Assembly: GCF_048077055.1 (NCBI RefSeq) | Contig: NZ_CP182236.1 | Location: forward strand, 1,302,001-1,366,000 | DNA length: 64,000 bases | Direction of reading: 5' to 3' | From: Egbenema bharatensis | Lineage (GTDB): Bacteria; Cyanobacteriota; Cyanobacteriia; Elainellales; Elainellaceae | In this document: piece after piece, positions 17,458 to 26,049 of the stretch | How the letters are laid out: each line of letters begins with the position of its first letter | Numbering within the stretch: the first letter of the stretch is position 1 | Notes under the pieces: model-generated | Databases searched by the model: none | Told to the model about the DNA's origin: nothing | The model's input: the letters and a program-made list of their open reading frames with translations, nothing else | Made by a program: the position numbers and the translations under genes

Positions 17458-18822
17458 CTACAGTCCACTGATCCGGCTGTACCAGCGTAGCAGCACCCTG
17501 GCCAGGCGATCGGAACTGTGGCGCACTAACCCCTGCTCATCTTCATCCATGACATTGGCTAAAATGGCGCGTCGTCCCAGTTGCCGGACGGCTTCCCGAT
17601 CGAAATATACGGGGTGAGAGCTTTCCTGGGCATAGCGGATCATTGATTGGGCCGAGGGTGAAGTTTTCTGTACCAGAACCACATCAAACAATTGCCCACC
17701 GCAGACTTCATCGATCGTGCGAATGTGATCAGATACAGTGAAACCGTCGGTTTCGCCCGGTTGGGTCATGATGTTGCAAACGTAAACTCTGGGCACCTGA
17801 GAGCGGGTAATCGCCTCTGTGATTTCGGGAACCAACAAATTTGGCACAATGCTGGTATACAGGGAGCCAGGGCCAATAATAATAAAATCTGCCTCTTCGA
17901 TCGCCTGCAGGGCTTTAGGGAGCGCGGGGGGATTCGCCGGAGTGCAGCCAATGCGCCGAATTTTACCGTTGGCTTCAGTGATATGAGACTCTCCCTCAAT
18001 CCGTCGTCCATCGGTCAGTTCCGCCCACAGGCGCATATCACTCAGGGTGGACGGCAACACCTGTCCTCGCACCGCCAAAACACTGGAACTGGCAGCAATC
18101 GCTCGCTCCAAATCGCCTGTGACTTCACTCATCACGGTTAGGAACAGGTTGCCGAAGCTATGCCCCACTAATCCATCCCCTGCCCGAAACCGATACTGAA
18201 ATAGTTCCGTAATCAGCTTTTCTTCATCCGCCAGAGCTGCCAGACAGTTGCGAATGTCTCCCGGTGGTAAGACACCAATCTCCCGCCGCAGTCGCCCTGA
18301 GGAACCGCCATCATCTGCCACCGTGACGATCGCCGTAATATTTGCACTGTAAGTTTTTAATCCTCTGAGCAGGGTTGATAAACCCGTTCCCCCGCCCAAC
18401 ACCACAATTTTGGGGCCGCGATGCAAACGACGGTGGGTCATGAGGCGATCGACCAATTCCCCATTCCCTTCTGGCATTAAAACTTCAGTAATTGCTCCCA
18501 GGCTGCGGGTTTGCCCCCACAAAATCAGCAGAATTCCAGTCAGGACGGCGATCGGCCCGCTGACATAGTTGGGAATGAGTTGCGTCAGTGTTCTCAAAAA
18601 TGCTCGAATCAATTCGCTGAGATAGAAAATTGGGGTTAGATTTGACCATGTTGCCAACCCCAACCCCACAAAAACAACTCCGATCGCACTGATAAAAAGC
18701 CAGCGTTTGATCAGCAAGCCAGGAGCCAGCCACTTAAACCATTGATTAACGCGGGTAGGGGTACGGTGGCGTGATTCCTGCTTCAGTATTTCCAAAGCGT
18801 GTTTAAGAAGACCAATTGACAT
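17458..18822 (-). CDS. Gluconeogenesis factor GlmR/YvcK family protein
   Basis: About 454 residues from the ATG at 18822. The N-terminal extension has two transmembrane segments (WLFISAIGVVFVGLGLATW and ISGPIAVLTGILLILWG-type). The CofD-like domain follows, with KIVVLGGGTGLSTLLRGLK (nucleotide binding), TVADDGGSSGRLRRE, PPGDIRNCLAAL and FIIIGPGSLYTSIVPNLL. Established knowledge: Bacillus YvcK/GlmR binds UDP-sugars and steers carbon to cell-wall precursors. The membrane-anchored version is common in cyanobacteria. It is followed on the same strand by DUF3177. Confidence 0.9.
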   Translation of the reverse strand: MSIGLLKHALEILKQESRHRTPTRVNQWFKWLAPGLLIKRWLFISAIGVVFVGLGLATWSNLTPIFYLSELIRAFLRTLTQLIPNYVSGPIAVLTGILLILWGQTRSLGAITEVLMPEGNGELVDRLMTHRRLHRGPKIVVLGGGTGLSTLLRGLKTYSANITAIVTVADDGGSSGRLRREIGVLPPGDIRNCLAALADEEKLITELFQYRFRAGDGLVGHSFGNLFLTVMSEVTGDLERAIAASSSVLAVRGQVLPSTLSDMRLWAELTDGRRIEGESHITEANGKIRRIGCTPANPPALPKALQAIEEADFIIIGPGSLYTSIVPNLLVPEITEAITRSQVPRVYVCNIMTQPGETDGFTVSDHIRTIDEVCGGQLFDVVLVQKTSPSAQSMIRYAQESSHPVYFDREAVRQLGRRAILANVMDEDEQGLVRHSSDRLARVLLRWYSRISGL

Positions 18823-19714
18823 GACGACTGGGCAAAAGATGAAAAACAATAATAATGAAAATCGAACTGAAGGATCTTGGGTTTGACGATCCAACGACGT
18901 ACCCCTTACGTATATAACTGGAGAGGATCCTTAACCGCTACTGCACCTGAGTAACTTTAGCAAGTCTTTAGTCAATTGGTAACAGGGTATAGATTTCACT
19001 TTGGATTCAAATCCAAATTAGATCGCCTGGCTGGATATCAGGGAGCTTACCTGTGGGGGAGATTTGAGCCAAAATGGCTTCTTTTCACGCAGGTTGAAGT
19101 CCCTCTTTTTAAGGGGGATTTAGGGGGATCAACCCCAGGGTTCACTGTAAAATGAACCCATTTTAGATCTACCCAAATTGCCGAGTGTTAAGAATTGGTT
19201 GAAGTAACGGTCAGTCAAGATATCGAGTGTATTCCACGGTAAAACTGCCCATCAGGAAAATCAAGGCGATCGCACCGACACAAGGACACAAATTTAATAT
19301 TTAACTTCCATAAACTTGCGCCAAATTGTCCGGATCAGTTCCCCGATTGGATGCCTAAGTTTAAGGCAAGCTGTGTCAAAGGAAGCCAAAATGCAAACCC
19401 GGATAGGGCGAATCCAGTTTTTCCTTTGTAGGATGCTTCACAACCAGGCAGGACAATGCGCTATAGAGCAGAATCGACTGGGATAGTAGGAGCAACGCCC
19501 CAACTCGATCCAAACAAGATTCTGTCCACTTGGGCCAACCCGATTTCACTCGATTTAAGCTACAACTGAACCTGTAGCAGCAAATTCTTCATTTGTAGTA
19601 ACCCTTGTCAGCAGAAACGAACCTCAGCCCTACAGAACAGATTCTATTCCAATCGGGTTCGGCTCGATCGTTCAATTTTTCCATTGCTCCTCGTTGTGTC
19701 ATCGTCGTTGTAGA
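18823..19714. other. Gene-free interval with a dispersed repeat
   Basis: About 890 bp between divergent genes. A dispersed repeat (TTAAGGGGGATTTAGGGGGATC) lies at 19092-19135 and matches one arm of the inverted-repeat element at 62497-62582. The remainder has no supported gene. It includes the promoter of the MCE operon, which I could not pin down. Confidence 0.45.
19092..19135. repeat. Dispersed repeat TTAAGGGGGATTTAGGGGGATC
   Basis: TTGAAGTCCC..CTTTTTAAGGGGGATTTAGGGGGATCAA is nearly the reverse complement of 62494-62540. It is a single arm here and a complete inverted repeat there. Confidence 0.75.
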
Positions 19715-20545
19715 ATGCTTACTTCCCAGCCTGCCTTTACTCAAGCGTCAAATTCCAGTGTCATGGTTGAGCCACTGATCGAACTGAAAGGAGTAAGTAA
19801 GGCATTTGGCAGTCATGTGGTCCTAGATAATGTGGATCTGGCGATTTATCGAGGGGAAGCTCTGGGAATTATTGGCCCATCAGGAACAGGAAAATCCACC
19901 ATCCTGCGGCTAATTGCCGGGTTATTGGAACCGGATGCTGGGGAAATTTATGTTGCTGGAAACCGTCGCCAGGGGTTAGTTGAAGATCAAACAGAAGCGA
20001 TCGGCATTAGTTTAGTGTTTCAAAATTCTGCGCTGTTTGATTCGCTAAACGTGGATGAAAATATCGGCTTTTTACTCTATCAACATTCACGGTTGCCTCG
20101 TAAACGAATTCGTCAATTGGTGGAAGAAAAACTGGAAATGGTTGGACTTCCTGGCATTGCGGATCTCTATCCAGCGGAACTTTCTGGCGGGATGCGAAAG
20201 CGGGTCAGTCTGGCCCGAGCCGTGATGCAAAATCCCGAAGATCAGGCGGCAAATCCAGAGGTTTTGCTCTACGATGAACCAACGGCAGGACTGGATCCGA
20301 TCGCCTCAACAGTGATTGAAGATTTGATTCGAGATTTACAGCACAAGCAGGGAGGGTGTGGCACCTATGTCATGGTGACCCACCAGCACAGCACCATTCG
20401 CCGGGCAACCGATCGAGTTATCTTTCTCTATCAAGGGAATGTACAGTGGGAAGGCAGGGTGAACGACATTGAAACGACCGAGCATCCCGCAATCAAACAA
20501 TTCTTTAGTGGTAGTGTTGATGGGCGAATCCAGGTGGCCCCTTAG
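19715..20545 (+). CDS. ABC transporter ATP-binding protein of an MCE lipid-transport system (MlaF-like)
   Basis: 276 residues. Walker A GPSGTGKST, signature LSGGMRKRVSLARA and Walker B VLLYDEPTAGLDP. The LSGGM-K-R signature is typical of MlaF/Ttg2A proteins. It drives intermembrane lipid transfer at the inner membrane. The start at 19715 or 19763 (MVEPLIELKG) cannot be decided. The MCE substrate-binding protein follows 12 bp downstream, so the two form an operon. The MlaE-type permease is not in this window. Confidence 0.92.
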   Translation: MLTSQPAFTQASNSSVMVEPLIELKGVSKAFGSHVVLDNVDLAIYRGEALGIIGPSGTGKSTILRLIAGLLEPDAGEIYVAGNRRQGLVEDQTEAIGISLVFQNSALFDSLNVDENIGFLLYQHSRLPRKRIRQLVEEKLEMVGLPGIADLYPAELSGGMRKRVSLARAVMQNPEDQAANPEVLLYDEPTAGLDPIASTVIEDLIRDLQHKQGGCGTYVMVTHQHSTIRRATDRVIFLYQGNVQWEGRVNDIETTEHPAIKQFFSGSVDGRIQVAP

Positions 20546-20557
20546 GGAAGGCAAGTC

Positions 20558-21781
20558 ATGCGCTCACGAACGATTCGAGAAGGCTCAGTTGGATTATTGA
20601 TTTTGTTGGGATTGGGCCTGCTGGGGGGGCTGATTCTATGGATTCGTGGGTTTGATCCAACGCGGCGAGGTTATCGCTTCATCATCGAATTTCCCAATAT
20701 CTCCGGCATGGAGGTGGGAGCACCCGTCCGATACCGAGGGGTCTCCGTGGGTCAAACCACTGCGGTGCAGCCAGCAGCGAATGCGGTAGCCGTGGAGGTA
20801 GAAGTTCGCCCAGCAACTCTGGTGATTCCCAAAGATGCCCTGATTCAGGTGATCCAGAGTGGTTTGATTGGCGAAAGCTATGTAGACATTCTCCCAGAAC
20901 GGTCTTTATCTGAAGCTGCTCTGGCAACGGCTCCTTTGGCGACGGATTGTGACCCTAGCCTGATCATCTGTAGTGGCGATCGGGTTGTGGGAGAAGCGGG
21001 AGTCAGTTTTAGTGAATTGGTCGGCTCCATGACTCGGTTTACGAACCTGTTCTCCGACCCAGAAATTGTGGCAGAAATTCGCACCCTCACCCGCAATTCA
21101 GCCAGTGCCGCCGATGGTATCACTGAACTCAGTCAGGAAATGACTAATCTGTCGCGATCGGTTCGCCAGGAGCTAGGACAGATCTCTGATGCTACCTCCA
21201 CGACTGTGACTTCCGTGGGGCAAGCAGCCAATAGTATCGCTTTAACGGCGGGACAGGTGGATGAACTGATTACTTCCAACCGTACTGCCATTGTCACCAC
21301 TCTAGACAGCATCAGCCAAACCAGTCGGGATGTGCAGCTATTGGTCAGCGGGATTTCTCCAATGCTGACCGAGTTTGAAGAAAGTGAACTCCTCCAAAAT
21401 CTGGAAACCCTATCTGTGAATGCAGTCGAAGCATCGGTGAACTTACGATCGCTGACGGAGGCGATCGGCGATACTGAAAATCTGCTGTTATTGCAGCAAA
21501 CCCTGGATTCAGCCCGGGCCACCTTCCAAAATGCCCAAAAAATCACGGCCGATCTGGATGAACTGACGGGTGATCCCGTTTTTCGGGACAACTTGCGAAA
21601 TTTGGTAAATGGATTAAGCAATCTGGTTGCTGCCAGTGAGCAATTGCAGGAGCGAACTGAATTTGCTCACGCTTTAAACTCAGCAGAAATTGCCCTGCAC
21701 TCCACCAATCAACAGGTGATTGAATTAGAAGACCTTTTGCCGATGCCTGCAATGCCAGAAGAGACTCTTCAGTCGCCTTAA
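20558..21781 (+). CDS. MCE-domain (MlaD-like) lipid-transport protein
   Basis: 407 residues. An N-terminal anchor helix (GLLILLGLGLLGGLILWI) precedes the single MCE domain at about 35-115 (YRFIIEFPNISGMEVGAPVRYRGVSVGQT, LIQSGLIGESYVDI). A long helical tail, rich in heptads and Thr/Ser, is predicted to form a periplasmic coiled coil. Partner of the ATPase 12 bp upstream. Established role: lipid movement across the envelope; in cyanobacteria this is tied to outer and thylakoid membrane lipid homeostasis. Confidence 0.92.
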   Translation: MRSRTIREGSVGLLILLGLGLLGGLILWIRGFDPTRRGYRFIIEFPNISGMEVGAPVRYRGVSVGQTTAVQPAANAVAVEVEVRPATLVIPKDALIQVIQSGLIGESYVDILPERSLSEAALATAPLATDCDPSLIICSGDRVVGEAGVSFSELVGSMTRFTNLFSDPEIVAEIRTLTRNSASAADGITELSQEMTNLSRSVRQELGQISDATSTTVTSVGQAANSIALTAGQVDELITSNRTAIVTTLDSISQTSRDVQLLVSGISPMLTEFEESELLQNLETLSVNAVEASVNLRSLTEAIGDTENLLLLQQTLDSARATFQNAQKITADLDELTGDPVFRDNLRNLVNGLSNLVAASEQLQERTEFAHALNSAEIALHSTNQQVIELEDLLPMPAMPEETLQSP

Positions 21782-22062
21782 ACCCATACTCATCAGACTT
21801 TTCTAGCTTTTAGAAGGGCCTGTGATCTCTCCTCAAAACAGTAGTGTTGCCGATCGAGCGTTCTAATAAATTAAATTTTTCGCAAAAAAAATCAACAACG
21901 CTAATTCTGGGGGACAGCCTCTCAGATCTCCCCTCATCTTCTCCACATCTAGATCGATCGGTGATTATAGCGCAAATTTACGGAGATACTGCATCTAGCG
22001 TATTAGGAATTTCCGAGAGAAAATAAAAATTAAACAAAAGTAATCATGACCATTTCACCTCT

Positions 22063-22095
22063 GGACTTCCTTTGGACTTCCTCTGGATTTCTACA
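22063..22095 (+). promoter_or_regulatory. Three 11-bp GGA(C/T) direct repeats upstream of the peptidoglycan-binding gene
   Basis: GGACTTCCTTT (22063), GGACTTCCTCT (22074) and GGATTTCTACA (22085) are exactly 11 bp apart. The phasing equals that of the arrays at 41173, 42318 and 43252. It lies about 110-140 bp before the ATG at 22206. It may be a binding site for the same regulator, but the inner bases differ and there are only three units. Confidence 0.4.
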
Positions 22096-22114
22096 GTGGA
22101 GCCAGGCAGAAATG

Positions 22115-22153
22115 AAAAAAGCAAAAGCCCGATGGATCAGATCGAGCCTTTGC
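22115..22153 (-). terminator. Stem-loop with T tract on the minus strand
   Basis: GCAAAAGCCCGAT (22121-22133) pairs with ATCGAGCCTTTGC (22141-22153), with two mismatches. On the minus strand it is followed by TTTTTTC. It lies in the 5' region of the peptidoglycan-binding gene, so on the plus strand it would be a leader hairpin. No minus-strand gene ends here, so the role is uncertain. Confidence 0.35.
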
Positions 22154-22205
22154 CCATGAGTTACTTGAGTCTCAATTAACACAAGCAAACTGAGCGAGGA
22201 AACCC

Positions 22206-22886
22206 ATGAAATTGCCAAGGTTTACTCACTCTGCCGAACCAGGCAGAGACCCAAGTGTACCTCCTAAACTGAAGCCATTTAATTCGCTGACTGGGAAATT
22301 GTCAAGCGTTCTCTGGAAGGGAGCATTAGTCCTGATCGCAGCCACCGCTGTGTTTAGCGTGGACATTGCTGCTGAAGCTTCAGGAATCTACCTTCGCAGA
22401 GGCATGGCTGGCCCAGAAGTGGCTCGCCTCCAACGCGCATTGGGGATTCGGGCCGATGGATTATTCGGGCCTCAAACCAAATCAGCCGTGATTGCCTTCC
22501 AGAGAGCTTGCGGTTTAGCGGTTGATGGCGTTGCCGGGCCCCAAACCCTGAGCGCGCTCCATTCTGGAACCTGTCATCCTGGAGGCGGTACCGTTGTTTC
22601 CCATCCTTCTCCTGGCCCAGGTACGACTTGCACTTCCAGTGCGTTTGATAGCGGTTTCTCGCTACAACCCAGATGTGGTCGCTATGTGGTGGTGATTCCA
22701 GGTAATGAACCGGAGTTGTTATCTGAGGTCAGACGTTTTATCCCTAGAGCTTTCCTGGATGCAACTAACGCGGGACCCTTCGTGAATGCGGGTGAATTTG
22801 ATAACCTATCAGATGCCACTCGAATTTCCAACCGTCTGCGTGGAGTCGGGTTTGATGCTCGGGTAGAGCATATCGGCATCGGGTAA
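22206..22886 (+). CDS. Peptidoglycan-binding domain protein, exported
   Basis: 226 residues. A hydrophobic segment at about 37-58 (GALVLIAATAVFSVDIAAEA) serves as a signal or anchor after a basic N-terminal extension. A PG_binding_1 domain follows (LRRGMAGPEVARLQRALGI, ADGLFGPQTKSAVIAFQ, DGVAGPQTLSALH). After a Pro/Gly linker, the C-terminal domain (RYVVVIPGNEPELLSEVRR, FVNAGEFDNLSDATRISNRL) resembles a SPOR-type fold. It probably binds the periplasmic cell wall. The upstream array of GGAC repeats suggests regulated expression. Confidence 0.85.
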   Translation: MKLPRFTHSAEPGRDPSVPPKLKPFNSLTGKLSSVLWKGALVLIAATAVFSVDIAAEASGIYLRRGMAGPEVARLQRALGIRADGLFGPQTKSAVIAFQRACGLAVDGVAGPQTLSALHSGTCHPGGGTVVSHPSPGPGTTCTSSAFDSGFSLQPRCGRYVVVIPGNEPELLSEVRRFIPRAFLDATNAGPFVNAGEFDNLSDATRISNRLRGVGFDARVEHIGIG

Positions 22887-22910
22887 GGCTCTGGTTAATA
22901 TCCGATATCG

Positions 22911-24041
22911 CTACGATGAAGCAGATAGCAGCATCGATCGCACCATTTGAGCCGTTGCAGGGGCGAGCAATACGCCGTTGCGATAATGGCCGGTGGCAAG
23001 CAAAACGTTAGCGTAGCCTGTCATCGGCTCAACAATGGGAGCGGGTCGGTTGTGAGGGCGAGGTCGTACCCCTGACCAGGTGCTGAGAAGGGTCGCTTGT
23101 GCCAGTTCCGGGCAGAGGGCAATCGCTCCCTGCCATACAGTTTCCAGGCGATCGGTCTTCATGGCTTCCTGCTTCATGGCTTCCAGAGTGGCCTGGTTAG
23201 ATTCGGCTGGAAACTCCACCGTTGCCCCAACCCAGTATTCTGCCTGCCCCAACGGCACCACGTGAATATCTTCTCCCGTAATCACGGGCTGAAAGGTGCG
23301 ATCGCCCATTGGCTCAGGAAGCTTCACCCGCATCGCCTGACCCAGCACAGGTTGTAGGGCGATCGGATGCTCCATCGTTTGCGTCAACTCCGTAGACCCC
23401 AAGCCTGCCGCAACGATTACCCAGTCGGCAGAGAGCGTTTCGTTTGCCAATTGCATCTGTACTCCAGGAAATTGCCCCATTGGATTAGAATGACTTGCAA
23501 ACCGAGTCACCTGGGCATCAAAGCGAAATGTCACCCCATTGCGTTGGGCAGCAGTGACTAGAGCTTGAGTTAAGGCAGTGGGATTCACCTGGCGATCGTC
23601 GGGGGAATAGACAGCACCCGTGACTCGCGGATTCTGGATCTGGGGACAGTGCGATCGAACCTGCTCACAGTCCCACAGTTCCAACTGCCAGCCCTGGGAT
23701 TGCCGAATCTCAGCCAATCGCTGCCACTTTGCCCGATCGTCTGCCTCGAACAGCAGTTTCAAAATCCCTTGTCGATTCCAGGGGATCTTTTGCCCTGTCA
23801 TCCCTTCTAGCTCAGGAATTAACGTCCCATACCGCTGCATACTGGACTGCCGCATCGCCCAGGCTCGACCCTTCAGCTTCTGACTGATAATTCCCATCAA
23901 CACGCCCAGGGCCGCCCCTGTTGCTTCCTGAGCAGGCGGCTGGCGATCGAGCACAGTTACTTGAAATTGCGGCTCTCGGCTGAGTTCATAGGCGATCGAG
24001 GCTCCAATTATGCCACAGCCAATGATGATGATATGGGGCAT
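22911..24041 (-). CDS. FAD-dependent oxidoreductase, glycine oxidase (ThiO)-like
   Basis: 376 residues of the DAO fold: N-terminal dinucleotide motif IIIIGCGIIGASIAYEL, GVLMGIISQKLKGRAWAM and a C-terminal GVRPRPHNRPAPIVEP...LLATGHYRNGVLLAP. That last stretch is the pattern of ThiO-type amine oxidases, which make the imine used in thiazole (thiamine) synthesis. Other D-amino acid or glycine oxidases cannot be excluded. It starts 10 bp after psbQ ends on the same strand, so they are probably co-transcribed, although no functional link is obvious. Confidence 0.82.
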   Translation of the reverse strand: MPHIIIIGCGIIGASIAYELSREPQFQVTVLDRQPPAQEATGAALGVLMGIISQKLKGRAWAMRQSSMQRYGTLIPELEGMTGQKIPWNRQGILKLLFEADDRAKWQRLAEIRQSQGWQLELWDCEQVRSHCPQIQNPRVTGAVYSPDDRQVNPTALTQALVTAAQRNGVTFRFDAQVTRFASHSNPMGQFPGVQMQLANETLSADWVIVAAGLGSTELTQTMEHPIALQPVLGQAMRVKLPEPMGDRTFQPVITGEDIHVVPLGQAEYWVGATVEFPAESNQATLEAMKQEAMKTDRLETVWQGAIALCPELAQATLLSTWSGVRPRPHNRPAPIVEPMTGYANVLLATGHYRNGVLLAPATAQMVRSMLLSASS

Positions 24042-24051
24042 TAAACCGGGA

Positions 24052-24507
24052 TCAGCTAGACGGAATCAAATCAAAGAAAGCATCCAGATCCTTCAGGACT
24101 TCATTGTAATTGCGCAGGGCTTTGGTGGTATCACGGGCATCGGCCGATTCGTCGATCAGAATCAAATGTTCAAAGACATCCTTAGCAGCAACCTGGGCCG
24201 TTTTCTGAACCTTGGGATCTAAGGTGCGGGATAAGCGGAACATCTTGGTTCGCAGTTCACCCAACGGCCCGTGAATAAAGGTTTTGACATCAATCCATCG
24301 CTGTTGCTGAACCAATGTTGGAATTTCCAGCATTCGATCGCGTAATTCTTCCACGTCGTCGGTGTAACGCTGGATTTGCTCTAGTTGTGCAGGAGTATAA
24401 ACGTAGGGTTTGGCCGATCGCGCTGCTGCGGCTGGGCTGCCCCAAAACAGGAGAATGCTTGCAACGATCGCTAAAACCATTGCCAGAATAGACCGAAAAC
24501 GTACCAT
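24052..24507 (-). CDS. psbQ: Photosystem II protein PsbQ (CyanoQ)
   Basis: 151 residues from ATG 24507. The signal peptide (MVRFRSILAMVLAIVASILLF) precedes a four-helix-bundle domain with the PsbQ pattern: YTPAQLEQIQRYTDDVEELRDRM, WIDVKTFIHGPLGELRTKM, LIDESADARDTTKALRNYNEVLKDLDAFF. It is a lumenal extrinsic subunit of photosystem II. The usual lipoprotein cysteine is not visible: the end of the signal reads WGSPAAAARSAK. It may therefore be processed by signal peptidase I rather than lipidated. It precedes the ThiO-like gene on the same strand by 10 bp. Confidence 0.9.
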   Translation of the reverse strand: MVRFRSILAMVLAIVASILLFWGSPAAAARSAKPYVYTPAQLEQIQRYTDDVEELRDRMLEIPTLVQQQRWIDVKTFIHGPLGELRTKMFRLSRTLDPKVQKTAQVAAKDVFEHLILIDESADARDTTKALRNYNEVLKDLDAFFDLIPSS

Positions 24508-24709
24508 AACAGAATTCACAGTATCAACTAAGGGTTGGACTCAGAGCTTAATGTGAGAAATGGGCTAACACCGCCAAACCAGCAACAAATTGAATTCGCC
24601 AGATCATGCTGTCCCCATGTTGGCCAGACTACGCTAGAAGTCTCAATCTGTTGCTTTGAGGCACATCGCTCAGAGCTACTATACCGGGTTTTCGCAGGAC
24701 TCGTCACGG

Positions 24710-25402
24710 CTATGGGTCTATGCCACCCACACGATTTGGTGGCCAAAAGCGAAATACCGCTCGGCCAATGATATTTTCCTGAGGCACTGGCCCCCAGAAA
24801 TGGCCATCACAGCTATTGTTACGGTTATCTCCCAGGACTAGATAGCTCTCTTCTGGAATTACCTGGGGAGCCATTTGATAGCTGGGTGGAGCACTGATGT
24901 AGTCTTCCTGCAACGGTTCATTATTGATCAACACTTGTCCGTTGGTGACCTCTATGGTTTCACCCGGTAAGGCAATGATCCGCTTAATGAAGGCATCCTT
25001 TAACTGACCATTTTGAACCTGCAACCCGGAACATTCTCGTCCTGCCGCTTCCGGTGGCATGAACACAATAATGTCACCCCGTTCCGGCTCAGTCAGGTGA
25101 TAGCTAACTTTTTCAACGATGAGGCGATCGTTGATTTCCAGCGTGGGAACCATCGATTCAGAGGGAATGTAGCGAGCCTCTGCCACAAAATGCCGAATTC
25201 CCAAAGCCAAAACCAGGCTCAGTCCCACTGTCTTGAGGGCTTCAACCCAGGGATTTTCAGTTTGTTTCGGTGGAGGATTGGATGGCATGGAGGGTGGATG
25301 CTTTGAAGGATTGGAAGGTGCTGTGGAATGAGGAGTGCCAGGTGTTGGCTTTGAAGCGTTTCCGGGCTTGGACGATGTCGAATTTTGATCAGGGTTAGAC
25401 AT
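24710..25402 (-). CDS. lepB: Signal peptidase I
   Basis: 230 residues. A long Ser/Pro/Asn-rich N-terminal tail (about 1-45) precedes one transmembrane helix (WVEALKTVGLSLVLALGIRHF). The periplasmic catalytic domain has the nucleophile in PSESMVPTL, GDIIVF, the general-base lysine in FIKRIIALPGE and GDNRNNSCDG. It removes signal peptides at the cytoplasmic and thylakoid membranes. Complete and intact. Confidence 0.95.
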   Translation of the reverse strand: MSNPDQNSTSSKPGNASKPTPGTPHSTAPSNPSKHPPSMPSNPPPKQTENPWVEALKTVGLSLVLALGIRHFVAEARYIPSESMVPTLEINDRLIVEKVSYHLTEPERGDIIVFMPPEAAGRECSGLQVQNGQLKDAFIKRIIALPGETIEVTNGQVLINNEPLQEDYISAPPSYQMAPQVIPEESYLVLGDNRNNSCDGHFWGPVPQENIIGRAVFRFWPPNRVGGIDP

Positions 25403-25621
25403 GAGTTAGGTTAGGCTACCAGCCCCATCATGGGGGTGAATATGAACGAAAAGTTTACAAAATTAGCAGACGCTCCTAAAGGGGGCAATGCTCTCCCTGA
25501 TGGGAAACACAGAGTGGAGTTAGTTCGTGACCGTAACAGGTGATTGATCATACCCCAAAGGACGGAGATGAAGATAACCGCTTATGTAGCATAGAAATGC
25601 TTCTCATAAATTCTATCCATT

Positions 25622-26022
25622 ATGGCTGATCCTCTTCCTTGCTTGTACATTCGCAATGCCCGAATTCTGATGCCCGATGGTCAGTTCATTGCGGGAGATG
25701 TGCAAGTCCGTGATCACCTGATCGCTCAAGTTGCTCCAGAATTACCTCCTCCTAACAATCCCCTGGCAGATAAAGAAATCGACGCAAAAAGGCTAACTTT
25801 GTTGCCTGGTGTAATTGATCCCCAGGTGCATTTTCGGGAACCGGGGCTGGAGCACAAAGAAGATTTGTTCACCGCAAGCTGTGCCTGTGCCAAGGGTGGG
25901 TGACTTCGTTTTTGGAAATGCCGAATACGAGTCCTTTTGTTTTGTTGAAAGGTTTAGATGACTGGGCGGGCAAGATGCCGACCCCACAAGAATTGGGACT
26001 ATTTGGATTAAAGGTTCCCTGA
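25622..26022 (+). pseudogene. Dihydroorotase 5' fragment, truncated and frameshifted
   Basis: The N-terminal 93 residues are a good dihydroorotase match (LYIRNARILMPDG, LLPGVIDPQVHFREPGLEHKEDL with the HxR metal site). A stop arises at 25901 because one G is missing from the GGG at 25898-25900; in the next frame VTSFLEMPNTSP continues the family. Homology then ends at a dispersed hairpin repeat (GGCGGGCAAGATGCC, 25964 onward), and the reading frame stops at 26022. About 330 residues of the enzyme are absent. A functional copy must lie elsewhere. Confidence 0.85.
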
Positions 26023-26043
26023 TTGGCGGGCATATTGCCCATC
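25964..26043. repeat. Two dispersed hairpin repeats at the dihydroorotase breakpoint
   Basis: GGGCGGGCAAGATGCC with ACCCCACAAGAATT (25964-25994) is the reverse complement of the element at 44461-44492. A second, shorter copy, GGCGGGCATATTGCCC, follows at 26025-26040. Both fall between the broken dihydroorotase gene and convergent pgeF. Confidence 0.75.
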
Positions 26044-26049
26044 CATCAG

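Larger units (their letters stand above)
21782..22205. other. Gene-free interval with repeats and a hairpin
   Basis: 424 bp before the peptidoglycan-binding gene. It holds an 11-bp-phased GGAC direct-repeat array (22063-22095) and a stem-loop (22121-22153). No small gene is supported. Confidence 0.5.
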
